64,000 nucleotides of DNA from Kineosporia aurantiaca JCM 3230 (GTDB lineage Bacteria; Actinomycetota; Actinomycetes; Actinomycetales; Kineosporiaceae). Numbering within the stretch: position 1 is the stretch's first letter; every line of letters starts with the position of its first letter. Positions 8,206-17,274 of this stretch are shown here, one piece after another. The DNA lies in contig JODP01000013.1 of NCBI GenBank assembly GCA_000719025.1, positions 248,001 through 312,000 of the forward strand, in the 5' to 3' direction. A model generated the notes under the pieces. It made no database searches. It had not been told where the DNA came from and saw nothing but the letters and a program-made list of their open reading frames with translations. The translations under genes and the position numbers were made by a program.

Positions 8206-9158
8206 GAGGCATCTCCAGAACCCAGTCGCTCACCGGCATCCGGCCGCGCACCGCGCGCCCAGTCCACCGCCGCCATCGCCCGCTTACCCGCCGGACGCAC
8301 CTCGCCCAGCACCACCGGCGTCGTGGCGGTGCCGACGAGCACCGCCTTCTTCAGCACCCGAAGCTCACCCGGAGCCAGGGCGACGTCCTCGCCGGCCTCG
8401 CCGACATCGTCCAAAAGCACTGGCCCGAGACCGATCCGAGCGCCCCGGAAGGTGGTCCAGGCCCCCGGTGCCGGGGTGCAACCCCGCACCCGACGGTCGA
8501 TCACCACGGCGGTACCGGTCCAGTCGACCTCGGCCTCCTCCACGGTGATCTTGGGGGCCAGCGAGACGCCCTGGTCCGGCTGCGGCCGGGCCTCCATCGC
8601 CCCCGACTCCAGCCCGTCCAGCACCGCGACGAGCAGCCCGGCGCCGCCCTCGGCGAGCTTGCCGAGCAGGTCGCCGGCGGTGTCCCGGGGCCGGATGGTC
8701 TGGGTCATCACACCGTAGACCGGGCCGGTGTCCAGGCCCTTCTCGAGCTGGAAGACCGACGCCCCGGTGACCTGGTCACCGGCCATCACCGCGCGCTGGG
8801 CCGGAGCCGCACCGCGCCAGGCCGGCAGCACCGAGAAGTGCAGGTTGATCCAGCCGTGCTTCGGGATGTCGAGCGCCCGCTGCGGCACCAGCGCACCGTA
8901 GGCCACCACGGCCACGCAGTCCGGCGCCAGTTCCCGCAGCTGCTCGAGGAACTCCGGCTCACCCGGCTTCACCGGCTGCAGCACCGGCACGCCGTGCTCG
9001 TCGGCCCACTGGGCGACCGGCGAACGGGAAACCTTGCGCCCCCGGCCGGAAACCGCGTCCGGCCGGGTGAGGGCGGCGATGATCTGGTGGCCGGAGGCGT
9101 GGATCGCCTCGAGCGGGGGCAGGGCGACCTCGGGGGTGCCCGCGACGATGATGCGCAC
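8202..9158 (-). CDS. fmt: Methionyl-tRNA formyltransferase
   Basis: A 318-residue formyltransferase that makes fMet-tRNA for translation initiation. Start is GTG 9158 (VRIIVAGTPEVALPPL), where family members begin; a longer frame to 9269 has no support. Motifs include INLHFSVLPAWRGAAPAQRA (folate and catalytic region) and the C-terminal RGCTPAPGAWTTF. It follows def by 44 nt and overlaps rsmB, forming def-fmt-rsmB. Confidence 0.95.
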   Translation of the reverse strand: MRIIVAGTPEVALPPLEAIHASGHQIIAALTRPDAVSGRGRKVSRSPVAQWADEHGVPVLQPVKPGEPEFLEQLRELAPDCVAVVAYGALVPQRALDIPKHGWINLHFSVLPAWRGAAPAQRAVMAGDQVTGASVFQLEKGLDTGPVYGVMTQTIRPRDTAGDLLGKLAEGGAGLLVAVLDGLESGAMEARPQPDQGVSLAPKITVEEAEVDWTGTAVVIDRRVRGCTPAPGAWTTFRGARIGLGPVLLDDVGEAGEDVALAPGELRVLKKAVLVGTATTPVVLGEVRPAGKRAMAAVDWARGARPDAGERLGSGDAS

Positions 9159-9202
9159 GGTGGGTTCTCGCTGACGTCTGGTCGAAGATGAAGAGGGAAG
9201 GG

Positions 9203-9748
9203 CTAGATCGCGCGGCCGAAGGTGGCGTGCGGACTCACCTTCACCGCCGGCGGGGCGGCCCCGTTCCACTCGGCCTCCCGGATCGCCTTGAGCGCGAGCT
9301 TGCGCGTCTCGCGATCGAGCCGGTCGATGAACAGGATGCCGTCCAGGTGGTCGGTCTCGTGCTGGATGCAGCGGGCCAGCAGCTCGCTGCCCTCGATCGT
9401 CACCGGCTCGCCGTGCTGGTCGAAGCCCTTGGCCACCACCCGCAGCGCCCGCCGGGTGTCGAAGACCAGGTCGGGCAGGGACAAGCAGCCCTCGTCACCC
9501 TCCTGCTCCTCGTCCGACAGGGACAGGTCCGGATTGACCAGGTGGCCGAGCTCGCCGTCCACGTAATAGGTGAACACCCGCAGCCCGACGCCGATCTGCG
9601 GCGCCGCCAGCCCCGAGCCGGGCGCCTCCATCATCGTCTCCTGCAGGTCCTTGACCAGGGTGCGCAGCTCACGGTCGAAGTCGACGACCGGCTCGGCCTT
9701 GGTGCGCAGCACGGGGTCGCCGAACAGGCGGATGGTGTGGATAGGCAC
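9203..9748 (-). CDS. def: Peptide deformylase
   Basis: A 181-residue metalloenzyme removing the N-terminal formyl group from nascent proteins. All three family motifs are present: GSGLAAPQIG near residue 44, EGCLSLP near residue 89 with the metal Cys, and QHETDHLDGILF near residue 130 with the two His and catalytic Glu. It is first in the def-fmt-rsmB group. Confidence 0.96.
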   Translation of the reverse strand: MPIHTIRLFGDPVLRTKAEPVVDFDRELRTLVKDLQETMMEAPGSGLAAPQIGVGLRVFTYYVDGELGHLVNPDLSLSDEEQEGDEGCLSLPDLVFDTRRALRVVAKGFDQHGEPVTIEGSELLARCIQHETDHLDGILFIDRLDRETRKLALKAIREAEWNGAAPPAVKVSPHATFGRAI

Positions 9749-9814
9749 CGCACGAGTCTACGGGCCGGGATCCGGCCGGGTGACCAGCCGCTGCGGCGAA
9801 TCCGGCGAACCGGG

Positions 9815-10366
9815 TCAGACGCTCGGGGTGATCCGGCCGGGCTTGGGCAGCGGACGGGTCTCACGGGCCGGCTCCGGCGCGGCCTGGTCGGTCATGATCG
9901 GCGCGTCCCGGGCCAGACCGGGCTTGAGCACCGGGGAGGGCAGCCGGATCCGGCGCACCCGGGCCGCCCGGGCCGCGTTCGGGCCGGAGCCGGGCGGGCG
10001 GATCAGGCGGATGAACTCGTCCCGCTCCTCCACGCTGACCACCAGCGTGGTGAGGGCGGCCTGCTGGCCGATCACCCGGGCGTGCACGCCGGCCCCGAGC
10101 TCGATCCGGACCAGGTCCCGCCGGGAGCCGTTGACCAGCCAGGTGCCCCGCCAGCCGTGCACCCCGACGCTCAGCACCGAACGCTCTTCGGTCTCCACCA
10201 CGGAGATGGCGTGCCGCGGGATGGTCACCCGGAACGCCCAGCCCATCCAGACCCGGACGGACTCGTCGGTGACCAGCACCCCGCTCAGCCCAGGACCACA
10301 GCCCATAATGCCGAGCAGCTGACGCAGCCCCCCGGCGTAGGCGATCCGGAACTCCCTCTCCGCCAT
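9815..10366 (-). CDS. Conserved protein of unknown function (PH-like beta-rich)
   Basis: About 183 residues. I chose ATG 10366 because AGAGGTGG lies just upstream. The N-terminal 110 residues are beta-rich with alternating hydrophobics and repeated Trp (VWMGWAFRVTIPRHAIS, HGWRGTWLVNG), which resembles a small PH-like fold found in actinobacterial proteins of unknown role. The C-terminal tail is Pro/Arg-rich and probably disordered. No catalytic motif is visible. It sits between priA and def on the same strand. Confidence 0.6.
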   Translation of the reverse strand: MAEREFRIAYAGGLRQLLGIMGCGPGLSGVLVTDESVRVWMGWAFRVTIPRHAISVVETEERSVLSVGVHGWRGTWLVNGSRRDLVRIELGAGVHARVIGQQAALTTLVVSVEERDEFIRLIRPPGSGPNAARAARVRRIRLPSPVLKPGLARDAPIMTDQAAPEPARETRPLPKPGRITPSV

Positions 10367-10475
10367 GTTCACCACCTCTTGTCTCAAGACCCTACGGCGG
10401 GAGGACGATCCTGGCGAGGGCTGCGGACCGCAGCGAGCCCGCGCGGGCGGTGTTCACCCGATGATCAGCCGATGA

Positions 10476-12644
10476 TCAACCGGGGTTGAGCGGATCGAGC
10501 TGGATCCGGGTGGCGCCGGGCTCGCGACGCGAGCTCCGGATCGCGGCCGCCGCGTGCAGGGCCCGGGCCAGCGCGGCGAGCTCCGGGCGGGGGGCCCGCA
10601 GCAGCACCCGGACCTGGGTCTCGTCGATCTCCTCGGGCTCCGCCTTCCCGGTCGCCTCTTCCAGTCCCGCCAGCTGCGGGGCGGCCCGGGGCAGATGCCG
10701 GCGGACCGGCTCCTTCGCCCTGGCCTTGGACGCTTCCGGCCCGGGCGCGGCGAGCACCTCGGTCGGCCCCAGCGTCTGCGTGCCCTCCGGCAGTCGCGCG
10801 GTGCGCACCAGCGAGTTCACCGCCGTCGCGGTGCCGGTCACATCGGCCAGCACCACCGCGGGCGGGAAGCCCAGCTCGGCCCGCTCGTCCAGTTCCCGAT
10901 CGGCCTGGGTGCCCGGGTCGATCCGGACCAGCGCCTGGACCGCGGGCGCCTGGGGGTCGGCGGAGATGATCACCGATCCACCCGCCGCCGACGGCCGGAC
11001 CTGAGCCGCGGCGCCCAGCCAGCGGCGCAGCGCGTCCTCACTGGCGCGCAGGTCGGGGCGCTCGAGCAGCCGCCCGGCGTCCAGCAGCACGGCTGCGGCG
11101 TAGCCGCCCTCGACGGCCGGTTCGATACCCGGAGTGGAGACCACCAAAGCATTGGCCGGGACGTTCGGAGCCGGCCCATCGGCCTGCGGCACCACTACGG
11201 CCGCCCCTGGGAAAGCTTGCCCCAGCTCTTCCGCCGTACGCCCGACCCCGACGGACGTGGCCCGCAGCCGCCGACCCTGGCAGGTGGGACAACGCCAGGC
11301 CGCGGCCACCCGCCCACACCAACGGCATTCGGGAAGACCCGCGCTGTCCGGATCGGGCGCGGCCTTCGCGGAGGAAGGCAGGCCCAGCGGGCCGTGGCAG
11401 TGGCCGCAGCGAGCCGGGTGCCGGCAGTCCTGGCAGGCCAGACCGGGTAGGTAGCCGGCCCGGGGCACCTGGACCAGCACCGGCCCCCGTTTGAGCCCGT
11501 CGTGCAGGGCGCGCCAGGCCGGGCTCGGCAGCCGGCCGTGCGCCGACGGATCGTCCCGCCCGCCCATCGCCGTGGCCGCCACCTGGATCCGCGGCCAGGC
11601 GTCGCGCACCACCTGCCGATCGGCCAGCACCGGGCGGGCCCAGCCGGTCCGCAGCCAGGCCGCGCACTCCACCGAGCGGGACCAGGACCCGGCGATCAGC
11701 GCCGCCCCCTCCAGCTCGGCCCGCACCGCCAGCACCTCCCGGGCGTGCGGATAGGGCGCCCGGGGCTCGGCGTGCATCTCGTCCCCGTCGTCCCAGATCA
11801 CCACCAGGCCGAGGTCGTGGACGGGAGCGAAGGCGGCGGCCCGGGTCCCGATCGCCACCCGGACGTCGCCGCGCGAGACCGCCAGGAAGTTGCGGTAACG
11901 GGTGGTCGGGCCCAGATCGGCCTCGAGACGGGCGTGCCGCCCCTCCCCCAGCCGTTTGGTCAGCGCCCGGTCGAGCTGATCGACATCCCGCTTGTCCGGC
12001 AGCACGACCAGCGATCCGTGGCCGGCCTGCAGAGCGGCGGCGACGGCGACCGCCAGATCGTCGTACCAGGCCGGACCGGGCAACGCCGTCCACACCGCCC
12101 GGGGGGCGTCACCGGCGGCGATCCGGGCCAGCAGGGCCGGGCCGGCGCGGTATCTCTCCCAGCCCGCCGGCTCGACCGGGTCGGTCAGCGGCTCGGGCAC
12201 CTCGGGGCGCGGCGCCTGCTCCACCCGGGCGTGCCGCGGGGGCACGGCCAGGCGCAGCACGTCGGTCAGGTTGCCTGCATATCGCTCGGCCACGGCCTGG
12301 CACAGCCGCAGCACACTCGGCGTGAGCACCGGCTCGGGCGAGACCACCTTGCGCAGCGGAGCCAGCTTTCCCTGATGCCCGGACTCGGCCACCCGCTCGA
12401 GCAGATACCCCTCGATGTCCTGCCCACCGAACCGCACCCGCACCCGCACGCCGGGCTGCGCGGCCGCGGACATCGGCTCGGGCACCAGGTAGTCGAACAC
12501 CCGGTCGAGATGCGGCAGCGGCACGTCGACCGTGACCCGGGCGACCGGGAGCTCGGCCGCGGCCGCCGCGGGCGGCTTTGGTTTACGGCCCCGGGTGGCG
12601 GCGCGCAACAGCTCCAGCTGGTCGCCGTCGGATCCGGTGGTCAT
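10476..12644 (-). CDS. priA: Primosomal protein N' (PriA), helicase motifs degenerate
   Basis: A 722-residue PriA homologue involved in replication restart. The N-terminal DNA-binding domain (VDVPLPHLDRVFDYLVP near residue 38) and the cysteine-rich zinc module (CQDCRHPARCGHC, CRWCG, CPTCQG near residues 405-455) are preserved. The Walker A loop is not: the expected GxTGSGKT is replaced by WTALPGPAWYDDLA, and the DEEH box by IWDDGDEM. This matches what is known for actinobacterial PriA, which probably lacks helicase activity. It follows metK across a strong hairpin. Confidence 0.92.
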   Translation of the reverse strand: MTTGSDGDQLELLRAATRGRKPKPPAAAAAELPVARVTVDVPLPHLDRVFDYLVPEPMSAAAQPGVRVRVRFGGQDIEGYLLERVAESGHQGKLAPLRKVVSPEPVLTPSVLRLCQAVAERYAGNLTDVLRLAVPPRHARVEQAPRPEVPEPLTDPVEPAGWERYRAGPALLARIAAGDAPRAVWTALPGPAWYDDLAVAVAAALQAGHGSLVVLPDKRDVDQLDRALTKRLGEGRHARLEADLGPTTRYRNFLAVSRGDVRVAIGTRAAAFAPVHDLGLVVIWDDGDEMHAEPRAPYPHAREVLAVRAELEGAALIAGSWSRSVECAAWLRTGWARPVLADRQVVRDAWPRIQVAATAMGGRDDPSAHGRLPSPAWRALHDGLKRGPVLVQVPRAGYLPGLACQDCRHPARCGHCHGPLGLPSSAKAAPDPDSAGLPECRWCGRVAAAWRCPTCQGRRLRATSVGVGRTAEELGQAFPGAAVVVPQADGPAPNVPANALVVSTPGIEPAVEGGYAAAVLLDAGRLLERPDLRASEDALRRWLGAAAQVRPSAAGGSVIISADPQAPAVQALVRIDPGTQADRELDERAELGFPPAVVLADVTGTATAVNSLVRTARLPEGTQTLGPTEVLAAPGPEASKARAKEPVRRHLPRAAPQLAGLEEATGKAEPEEIDETQVRVLLRAPRPELAALARALHAAAAIRSSRREPGATRIQLDPLNPG

Positions 12645-12659
12645 GAGGACAGCCTAAAG

Positions 12660-12699
12660 ACAGCACGGCCGTCGCCCGGACGGGCGACGGCCGTGCTGT
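12660..12699 (-). terminator. Perfect hairpin between metK and priA
   Basis: Arms 12660-12678 and 12681-12699 are exact reverse complements (19 bp, 2-nt centre). It lies 27 nt after the metK stop and 15 nt before the priA start. On the minus strand it is followed by a short U-containing stretch (CTTTA), weak for a classical terminator but typical of GC-rich actinobacterial ones. Confidence 0.7.
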
Positions 12700-12726
12700 G
12701 GAAAAGCGGAGCTGTGGATGACGAGG

Positions 12727-13917
12727 TCAGCCGATGGCCGAGCGCAGGTCGTCGACCCGGGTGGTCTGCTCCCAGGTCATGCCGGGCAGGTCCCGGCCGA
12801 AGTGACCGTACGCGGCGGTCTGGTGGTACTTCGGCTTCAGCAGGTCCAGGTCCCGGATGATCGCGGCCGGACGCAGGTCGAAGACCTCCTTGATCGCCGC
12901 GGTGATCTTCTCCACCGGAGCGGTCTCGGTCCCGAAGGTCTCCACGTACAGACCGACCGGCTGCGCCTTACCGATCGCGTAGGCGACCTGCACCTCGCAG
13001 CGCTTGGCCAGGCCGGCGGCGACCACGTTCTTGGCCACCCACCGCATCGCGTACGCGGCGGACCGGTCGACCTTCGACGGGTCCTTACCCGAGAACGCGC
13101 CACCACCGTGACGGGCGAACCCACCGTAGGTGTCCACGATGATCTTGCGGCCGGTCAGACCCGCATCCCCCATCGGGCCACCGACCTCGAACCGGCCGGT
13201 CGGGTTCACCAGCAGACGGTAGTTCGTGGTGTCGATGTCGATACGGTCCAGAACCGGCTTGATCACGTGATCCATCACGTCCGGCTGCAGCAGGTTCTCC
13301 AGCGACACATCAGCCGCGTGCTGCGAGGACACCACGACCGTGTCGAGGCGGACCGCCTTGTCGCCGTCGTAGGCGATCGTGACCTGGGTCTTACCGTCCG
13401 GGCGCAGGTACGGAACCTCACCCGACTTGCGGACCTCAGTCAGCCGCTCAGCCAGACGGTGCGCCAGCCAGATCGGCAACGGCAGCAACTCCGGCGTGTC
13501 GTCGTTCGCGTACCCGAACATCAGGCCCTGGTCACCCGCGCCCTGCAGGTCCAGCGGGTCCGCGCCGGCCTCGACCCGCGCCTCATAGGCGGTGTCGACA
13601 CCCTGCGCGATGTCCGGGGACTGCGCGCCAATGCTGACCTCGACGCCACAGGAGTTGCCGTCGAAGCCCTTCGTCGAGGAGTCGTACCCGATATCCAGGA
13701 TCGTCTTACGCACGATCGACGGGATATCGGCATACGCCTTCGTCGTCACCTCACCGGCGACGTGGACCAGGCCGGTGGTGACCATGGTCTCCACCGCCAC
13801 CCGGGAGGTCGGGTCCTGCGTCAGCAGGGCATCGAGGATCGCATCACTGATCTGGTCACAGATCTTGTCGGGGTGCCCCTCGGTAACGGACTCAGAGGTG
13901 AACAGACGGTCGGACAC
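12727..13917 (-). CDS. metK: S-adenosylmethionine synthetase
   Basis: A 396-residue enzyme making SAM from ATP and methionine in the cytosol. Motifs: GHPDKICDQISDAILD near residue 14, GAGDQGLMFGYA near residue 125, and the P-loop-like GGGAFSGKDPSKVDRS near residue 266. Length matches the family. It lies between coaBC and priA, a usual actinobacterial order. Its 157-nt upstream gap probably holds its own promoter; no SAM riboswitch is visible there. Confidence 0.97.
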   Translation of the reverse strand: MSDRLFTSESVTEGHPDKICDQISDAILDALLTQDPTSRVAVETMVTTGLVHVAGEVTTKAYADIPSIVRKTILDIGYDSSTKGFDGNSCGVEVSIGAQSPDIAQGVDTAYEARVEAGADPLDLQGAGDQGLMFGYANDDTPELLPLPIWLAHRLAERLTEVRKSGEVPYLRPDGKTQVTIAYDGDKAVRLDTVVVSSQHAADVSLENLLQPDVMDHVIKPVLDRIDIDTTNYRLLVNPTGRFEVGGPMGDAGLTGRKIIVDTYGGFARHGGGAFSGKDPSKVDRSAAYAMRWVAKNVVAAGLAKRCEVQVAYAIGKAQPVGLYVETFGTETAPVEKITAAIKEVFDLRPAAIIRDLDLLKPKYHQTAAYGHFGRDLPGMTWEQTTRVDDLRSAIG

Positions 13918-14074
13918 GGCACTCCCGAAGGGTGATGACGAGTAGAAGATTCGAACGAGATTACGGGTGGACGACGAGGGCGCGCCACGGGGTGCGCGGG
14001 CGGACGTCGGTCACGACGTCCTACTCTAACCATTCCGGTGGAGAACGAATTCACCGCTCCCCGCATCGGGGTGA

Positions 14075-15370
14075 TCAGGCGAGCAACGGGTGCACCGCGT
14101 CCCAGATGGCTCCGGCCACGGTGGTCTTGCTGCCGGCCGGGACCGCGGTGACGCTGCCGTCGGCGCCCAGCACGGTGACCTCGGTGTCTTCCCGGCCGAA
14201 CACCTTCCCGGCCGCCACGTCGTTGAGAACCAGCAGGTCACAGCCCTTGCGGGCGAGTTTGGCGGTGGCGTGCTGGAGAGCGCTGCCGGTCTCGTCCCCG
14301 GTCTCGGCGGCGAATCCGACGACGATCTGGCCCGGGCGCCGGGCGGCGACCAGACCGGCCAGGATGTCCGGATTGCGGACCAGGGTGATCACCGGCGCGT
14401 CTTCGCTGTCCGCGGATTTCTTGATCTTGTGCTCGGCCACGCTCTGCGGGCGGAAGTCGGCCACGGCGGCGGCCATCACGACCACGTCCGCCCCGCCGGC
14501 GGCCGCATTCATCGCCTCGCGCATCTGCAGGGCGGTTTCGACCCGCACCACATCGACGCCCTCGGGCACGGCGACCTCGATCGATCCGGCGACCAACGTC
14601 ACCTTGGCACCTCGCTCGAGCGCGGTCTGGGCCAGGGCGATGCCCTGACGACCGGACGAGCGGTTACCGAGGAAGCGGACGGGATCGAGCGGCTCCCGGG
14701 TGCCCCCGGCGGAGACGACCACGTGACGACCGGCCAGGTCGCCGGGGACAGCCCCACCCGCAGCCGGAAGCTGGGTCACCGAGCCACCCGCCGACGGATC
14801 AGGGGCGGTGGCGCCCGGCCCAACAGCCCCCGCCGGTTGCTCCAGCAGCGACATGGCCGCAGCGAAGAGCTCTTCCGGCTCGGGCAGCCGCCCCGGGCCG
14901 GTGTCGGCGCCGGTCAGCCGCCCACTGGCGGGCTCGACCACGGTGACCCCGCGCTCGCGCAGGATGGTCACGTTGGCCACGGTGGCCGGGTGCGTCCACA
15001 TCTCGGTGTGCATGGCCGGGGCCAGCAGCACCGGGCAGCGCGCGGTCAGCAGGACGTTGGTGAGCAGGTCGCCGGCCAGGCCGTGGGCGGCCCGGGCGAG
15101 CAGGTCGGCGGTGGCGGGCGCCACCACGACCAGGTCGGCCTGCTGGCCGATCCGGACGTGCGGCACCTCGTGCACCTCGTCCCACACCGAGGTGGACACC
15201 GGGTGCCCGGACAGGGCGGCCCAGGTGGGGGCGCCGACGAAGTTCAGCGCGGCCTCGGTCGGGACCACCCGGACGTCGTGCCCGGCCTCCTTGAACCGGC
15301 GCAGCAGCAGAGCCGCCTTGTAGGCGGCGATGCCGCCGCCTACGCCGAGGACGATCCGGCGACTCGCCAT
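14075..15370 (-). CDS. coaBC: Phosphopantothenoylcysteine decarboxylase / synthetase
   Basis: A 431-residue bifunctional coenzyme A biosynthesis enzyme. The CoaC flavoprotein half (residues 1 to about 180) shows GVGGGIAAYKAA, the active His in VPHVRIGQQADLVVVAPAT and LLAPAMHTEMW. The CoaB half (from about 225) shows VVSAGGTREPLDPVRFLGN and SSGRQGIALA. A Gly/Pro/Ala-rich linker of roughly 40 residues joins them and is longer than usual. It lies 7 nt after rpoZ. Confidence 0.95.
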   Translation of the reverse strand: MASRRIVLGVGGGIAAYKAALLLRRFKEAGHDVRVVPTEAALNFVGAPTWAALSGHPVSTSVWDEVHEVPHVRIGQQADLVVVAPATADLLARAAHGLAGDLLTNVLLTARCPVLLAPAMHTEMWTHPATVANVTILRERGVTVVEPASGRLTGADTGPGRLPEPEELFAAAMSLLEQPAGAVGPGATAPDPSAGGSVTQLPAAGGAVPGDLAGRHVVVSAGGTREPLDPVRFLGNRSSGRQGIALAQTALERGAKVTLVAGSIEVAVPEGVDVVRVETALQMREAMNAAAGGADVVVMAAAVADFRPQSVAEHKIKKSADSEDAPVITLVRNPDILAGLVAARRPGQIVVGFAAETGDETGSALQHATAKLARKGCDLLVLNDVAAGKVFGREDTEVTVLGADGSVTAVPAGSKTTVAGAIWDAVHPLLA

Positions 15371-15377
15371 GCGAAGG

Positions 15378-15638
15378 TCAGTCGTGCTTCTCGGCGGTGA
15401 GCAGACCCTCGTTGATCTCGCGCATGGCGACCGAGAGCGGCTTCTCCTGCACGTGGGTCTCGACCAGCGGGCCCACGTACTCCAGCAGGCCCTCGCCGAG
15501 CTGCGAGTAGTAGGCGTTGATCTGCCGCGCCCGCTTGGCCGCGAAGATCACGAGGGAGTACTTCGACTCCACCGTCGACAGCAGGTCGTCGATCGGCGGG
15601 TTGGTGATGCCCTCGGGGTTGGCAACGGTTCCAGACAC
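15378..15638 (-). CDS. rpoZ: RNA polymerase omega subunit
   Basis: An 86-residue omega subunit that helps assemble beta-prime into RNA polymerase. NPPIDDLLSTVESKYSLV and FAAKRARQINAYYSQL are typical of the actinobacterial form, as is the C-terminal EKPLSVAMREINEGLL. It lies between gmk (16 nt) and coaBC, as in other actinobacteria. Confidence 0.95.
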   Translation of the reverse strand: MSGTVANPEGITNPPIDDLLSTVESKYSLVIFAAKRARQINAYYSQLGEGLLEYVGPLVETHVQEKPLSVAMREINEGLLTAEKHD

Positions 15639-15654
15639 ACGAACTCCAGGCGTT

Positions 15655-16278
15655 CTAGCGGTGCGAATCGACCGGGTTGGTCGGGGTCAATCCCATCCAT
15701 GATACGAGCTCGTCGGTCGCCTGCCGGACATCCTCGTTCACGATGCTCACGTCGAACTCCGACTCGGCCGCCATCTCGACCTCCGCGGTCCGCAGCCGGC
15801 GGGCCCGTTCCTCGCTGTCCTCGGTGCCCCGCCCGACCAGCCGGCGCACCAGCTCGTCCAGGCTCGGCGGCTTGAGGAAGACGAAGAACGCGTCCGGCAT
15901 GTTCTGCCGGACCTGCCGTGCGCCCTGCAGGTCGATCTCCAGCAGGGCCGGGCGGCCCTCGGCGAGCACCTGCTCGACCGCGGCGCGCGGGGTGCCGTAC
16001 CGATGCCGGCCGTGCACCACCGCCCACTCCAGGAGCTGGCCGGTCGCGGCCAGCTCGTCGAACTCGGCCTCGTCCACGAAGAAGTAGTGGACGCCGTTCT
16101 CCTCGCCCGGCCGGGCCGGGCGGGTGGTGACCGAGACGGAGAGCCAGATCTGCTCGTAGCGGCGGCGGATATCGGCCGCGACCGTACCCTTGCCCACCGC
16201 CGTCGGCCCGGCCAGCACCGTCAGCCGTCCTGGCCGGACCCCGCCCCCCGACGGGTCCTGCAGTTCCGTCCCGATCAC
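15655..16278 (-). CDS. gmk: Guanylate kinase
   Basis: A 207-residue kinase converting GMP to GDP. P-loop LAGPTAVGKGTV near residue 25, GMP-binding VSVTTRPARPGEENGVHYFF and the GTPRAAVEQVL segment are clear. I chose GTG 16278 with a GGGAG motif 11 nt upstream; the longer frame to 16389 overlaps mihF. It is 7 nt after the mihF stop. The P-loop has TAVGKG in place of the common SGVGKG. Confidence 0.94.
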   Translation of the reverse strand: MIGTELQDPSGGGVRPGRLTVLAGPTAVGKGTVAADIRRRYEQIWLSVSVTTRPARPGEENGVHYFFVDEAEFDELAATGQLLEWAVVHGRHRYGTPRAAVEQVLAEGRPALLEIDLQGARQVRQNMPDAFFVFLKPPSLDELVRRLVGRGTEDSEERARRLRTAEVEMAAESEFDVSIVNEDVRQATDELVSWMGLTPTNPVDSHR

Positions 16279-16285
16279 CGGTCGA

Positions 16286-16600
16286 TCAGCTCCCGAAGCG
16301 CTTGACCAGCGCGGCGATCTGGTTGGAGCCGAGGCCACGCACCCGCCGGGACTCGGAGATACCGATCTCCTCCATGATCTGACGGGCACGCACCTTGCCC
16401 ACTCCGGGCAGGGCCTCGAGAAGCGCCGACACCTTCATCTTGCCGATCACCTCGTTCTCCTGCCCCTCGTTGATCACTTCCCCGAGTGAGCCCTGCGAGT
16501 ACTTGAGCCTGTTCTTGATCTCGGCACGGGCACGCCGAGCCTCGGCCGCCTTGACCAGGGCGGCGGCCCGCTGCTCGGGAGTCAGGGGGGGCAGAGCCAC
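16286..16600 (-). CDS. mihF: Actinobacterial integration host factor (mIHF)
   Basis: A 104-residue nucleoid-associated DNA-binding protein, unrelated in fold to proteobacterial IHF. VIGKMKVSALLEALPGVG, ARQIMEEIGISESRRVRG and LGSNQIAAL form the helix-two-turn-helix-containing C-terminal half. I chose GTG 16600, since GAGGTGA lies 5 nt before it and Streptomyces homologues also begin at ALPPLTPEQ; a GTG at 16609 is in frame. pyrF normally lies directly upstream; here the two are separated by about 5.6 kb. Confidence 0.95.
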   Translation of the reverse strand: MALPPLTPEQRAAALVKAAEARRARAEIKNRLKYSQGSLGEVINEGQENEVIGKMKVSALLEALPGVGKVRARQIMEEIGISESRRVRGLGSNQIAALVKRFGS

Positions 16601-17274
16601 TTGAGTCACCTCAGTTGTTCGTCGAACTCAGTAGGTAGTTGAGCCGTACCGGAGCAATTCCGGCCGTCCAGCCGATCATCGGTACCCGATCGGCGCAGGC
16701 AGACCGTGAAATCTGGTCCGAACCTAGCGAGTCGGTATCCCGGAGGGCAACGCGGGGGGCCGTGTCGCCACACCCCTGATCCGCGGGCCTTTCCGTTCGC
16801 CTTCCCCGCCAGCCTCCAGCCGGGTTCCGGTCGCCCGAACAGGGCCGATCACCAGGATCGGCGCACTGTCGAGAGCCGACACTAACGGCTAATCCAGACA
16901 TACTGGTATTCATGTCCTCCGGGACGCGCCGTGAAACCGACATCGAGCGATGTTTAGTGGTTTCCGAGGCGATATCCGCAGCATGAGCCGGGTGTGATCT
17001 TGCCATGCAGACCGGCATTGCGTGCACCGCGGTCTTTCCGGCCCCTCTGTAGCGCCCGGAAAGACCGCAGGAGTGTCTCCTGGTCTTCCCTCCGGGGCAG
17101 CGGGTGTTTCCCCCCGGAGCAGGCCTCTGAGGGCGTCCTGAGCAGCCCCGACGGCAGTTCGCCCGCCCCTACCCGCACCTACGCACGCACCCGGCGGCCC
17201 CTAAGGGACAGCCGGGTGCGGGAGTGCCACCTCACAGGCCGGGCCAAACCGACCGAGGCCGACCGAGCCGGAGG
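16601..17274. other. Non-coding gap between mihF and the conservon
   Basis: About 670 nt without a convincing gene. Two strong hairpins are present: arms 17029-17041 / 17056-17068 (13 bp, 14-nt loop) and 17186-17195 / 17211-17220 (10 bp). Both lie after the last conservon gene on its strand and could end that transcript, though neither has a T tract. The part near 16610-16720 should contain the mihF promoter, which I could not define. No tRNA is seen. Confidence 0.5.
17029..17068 (-). terminator. 13-bp hairpin downstream of the conservon
   Basis: Exact inverted repeat 17029-17041 / 17056-17068 with a 14-nt loop, about 200 nt after the GTPase gene stop. No U-run follows on either strand, so a terminator role is only a guess; it could also be a protein-binding or RNA-processing site. 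Confidence 0.4.
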
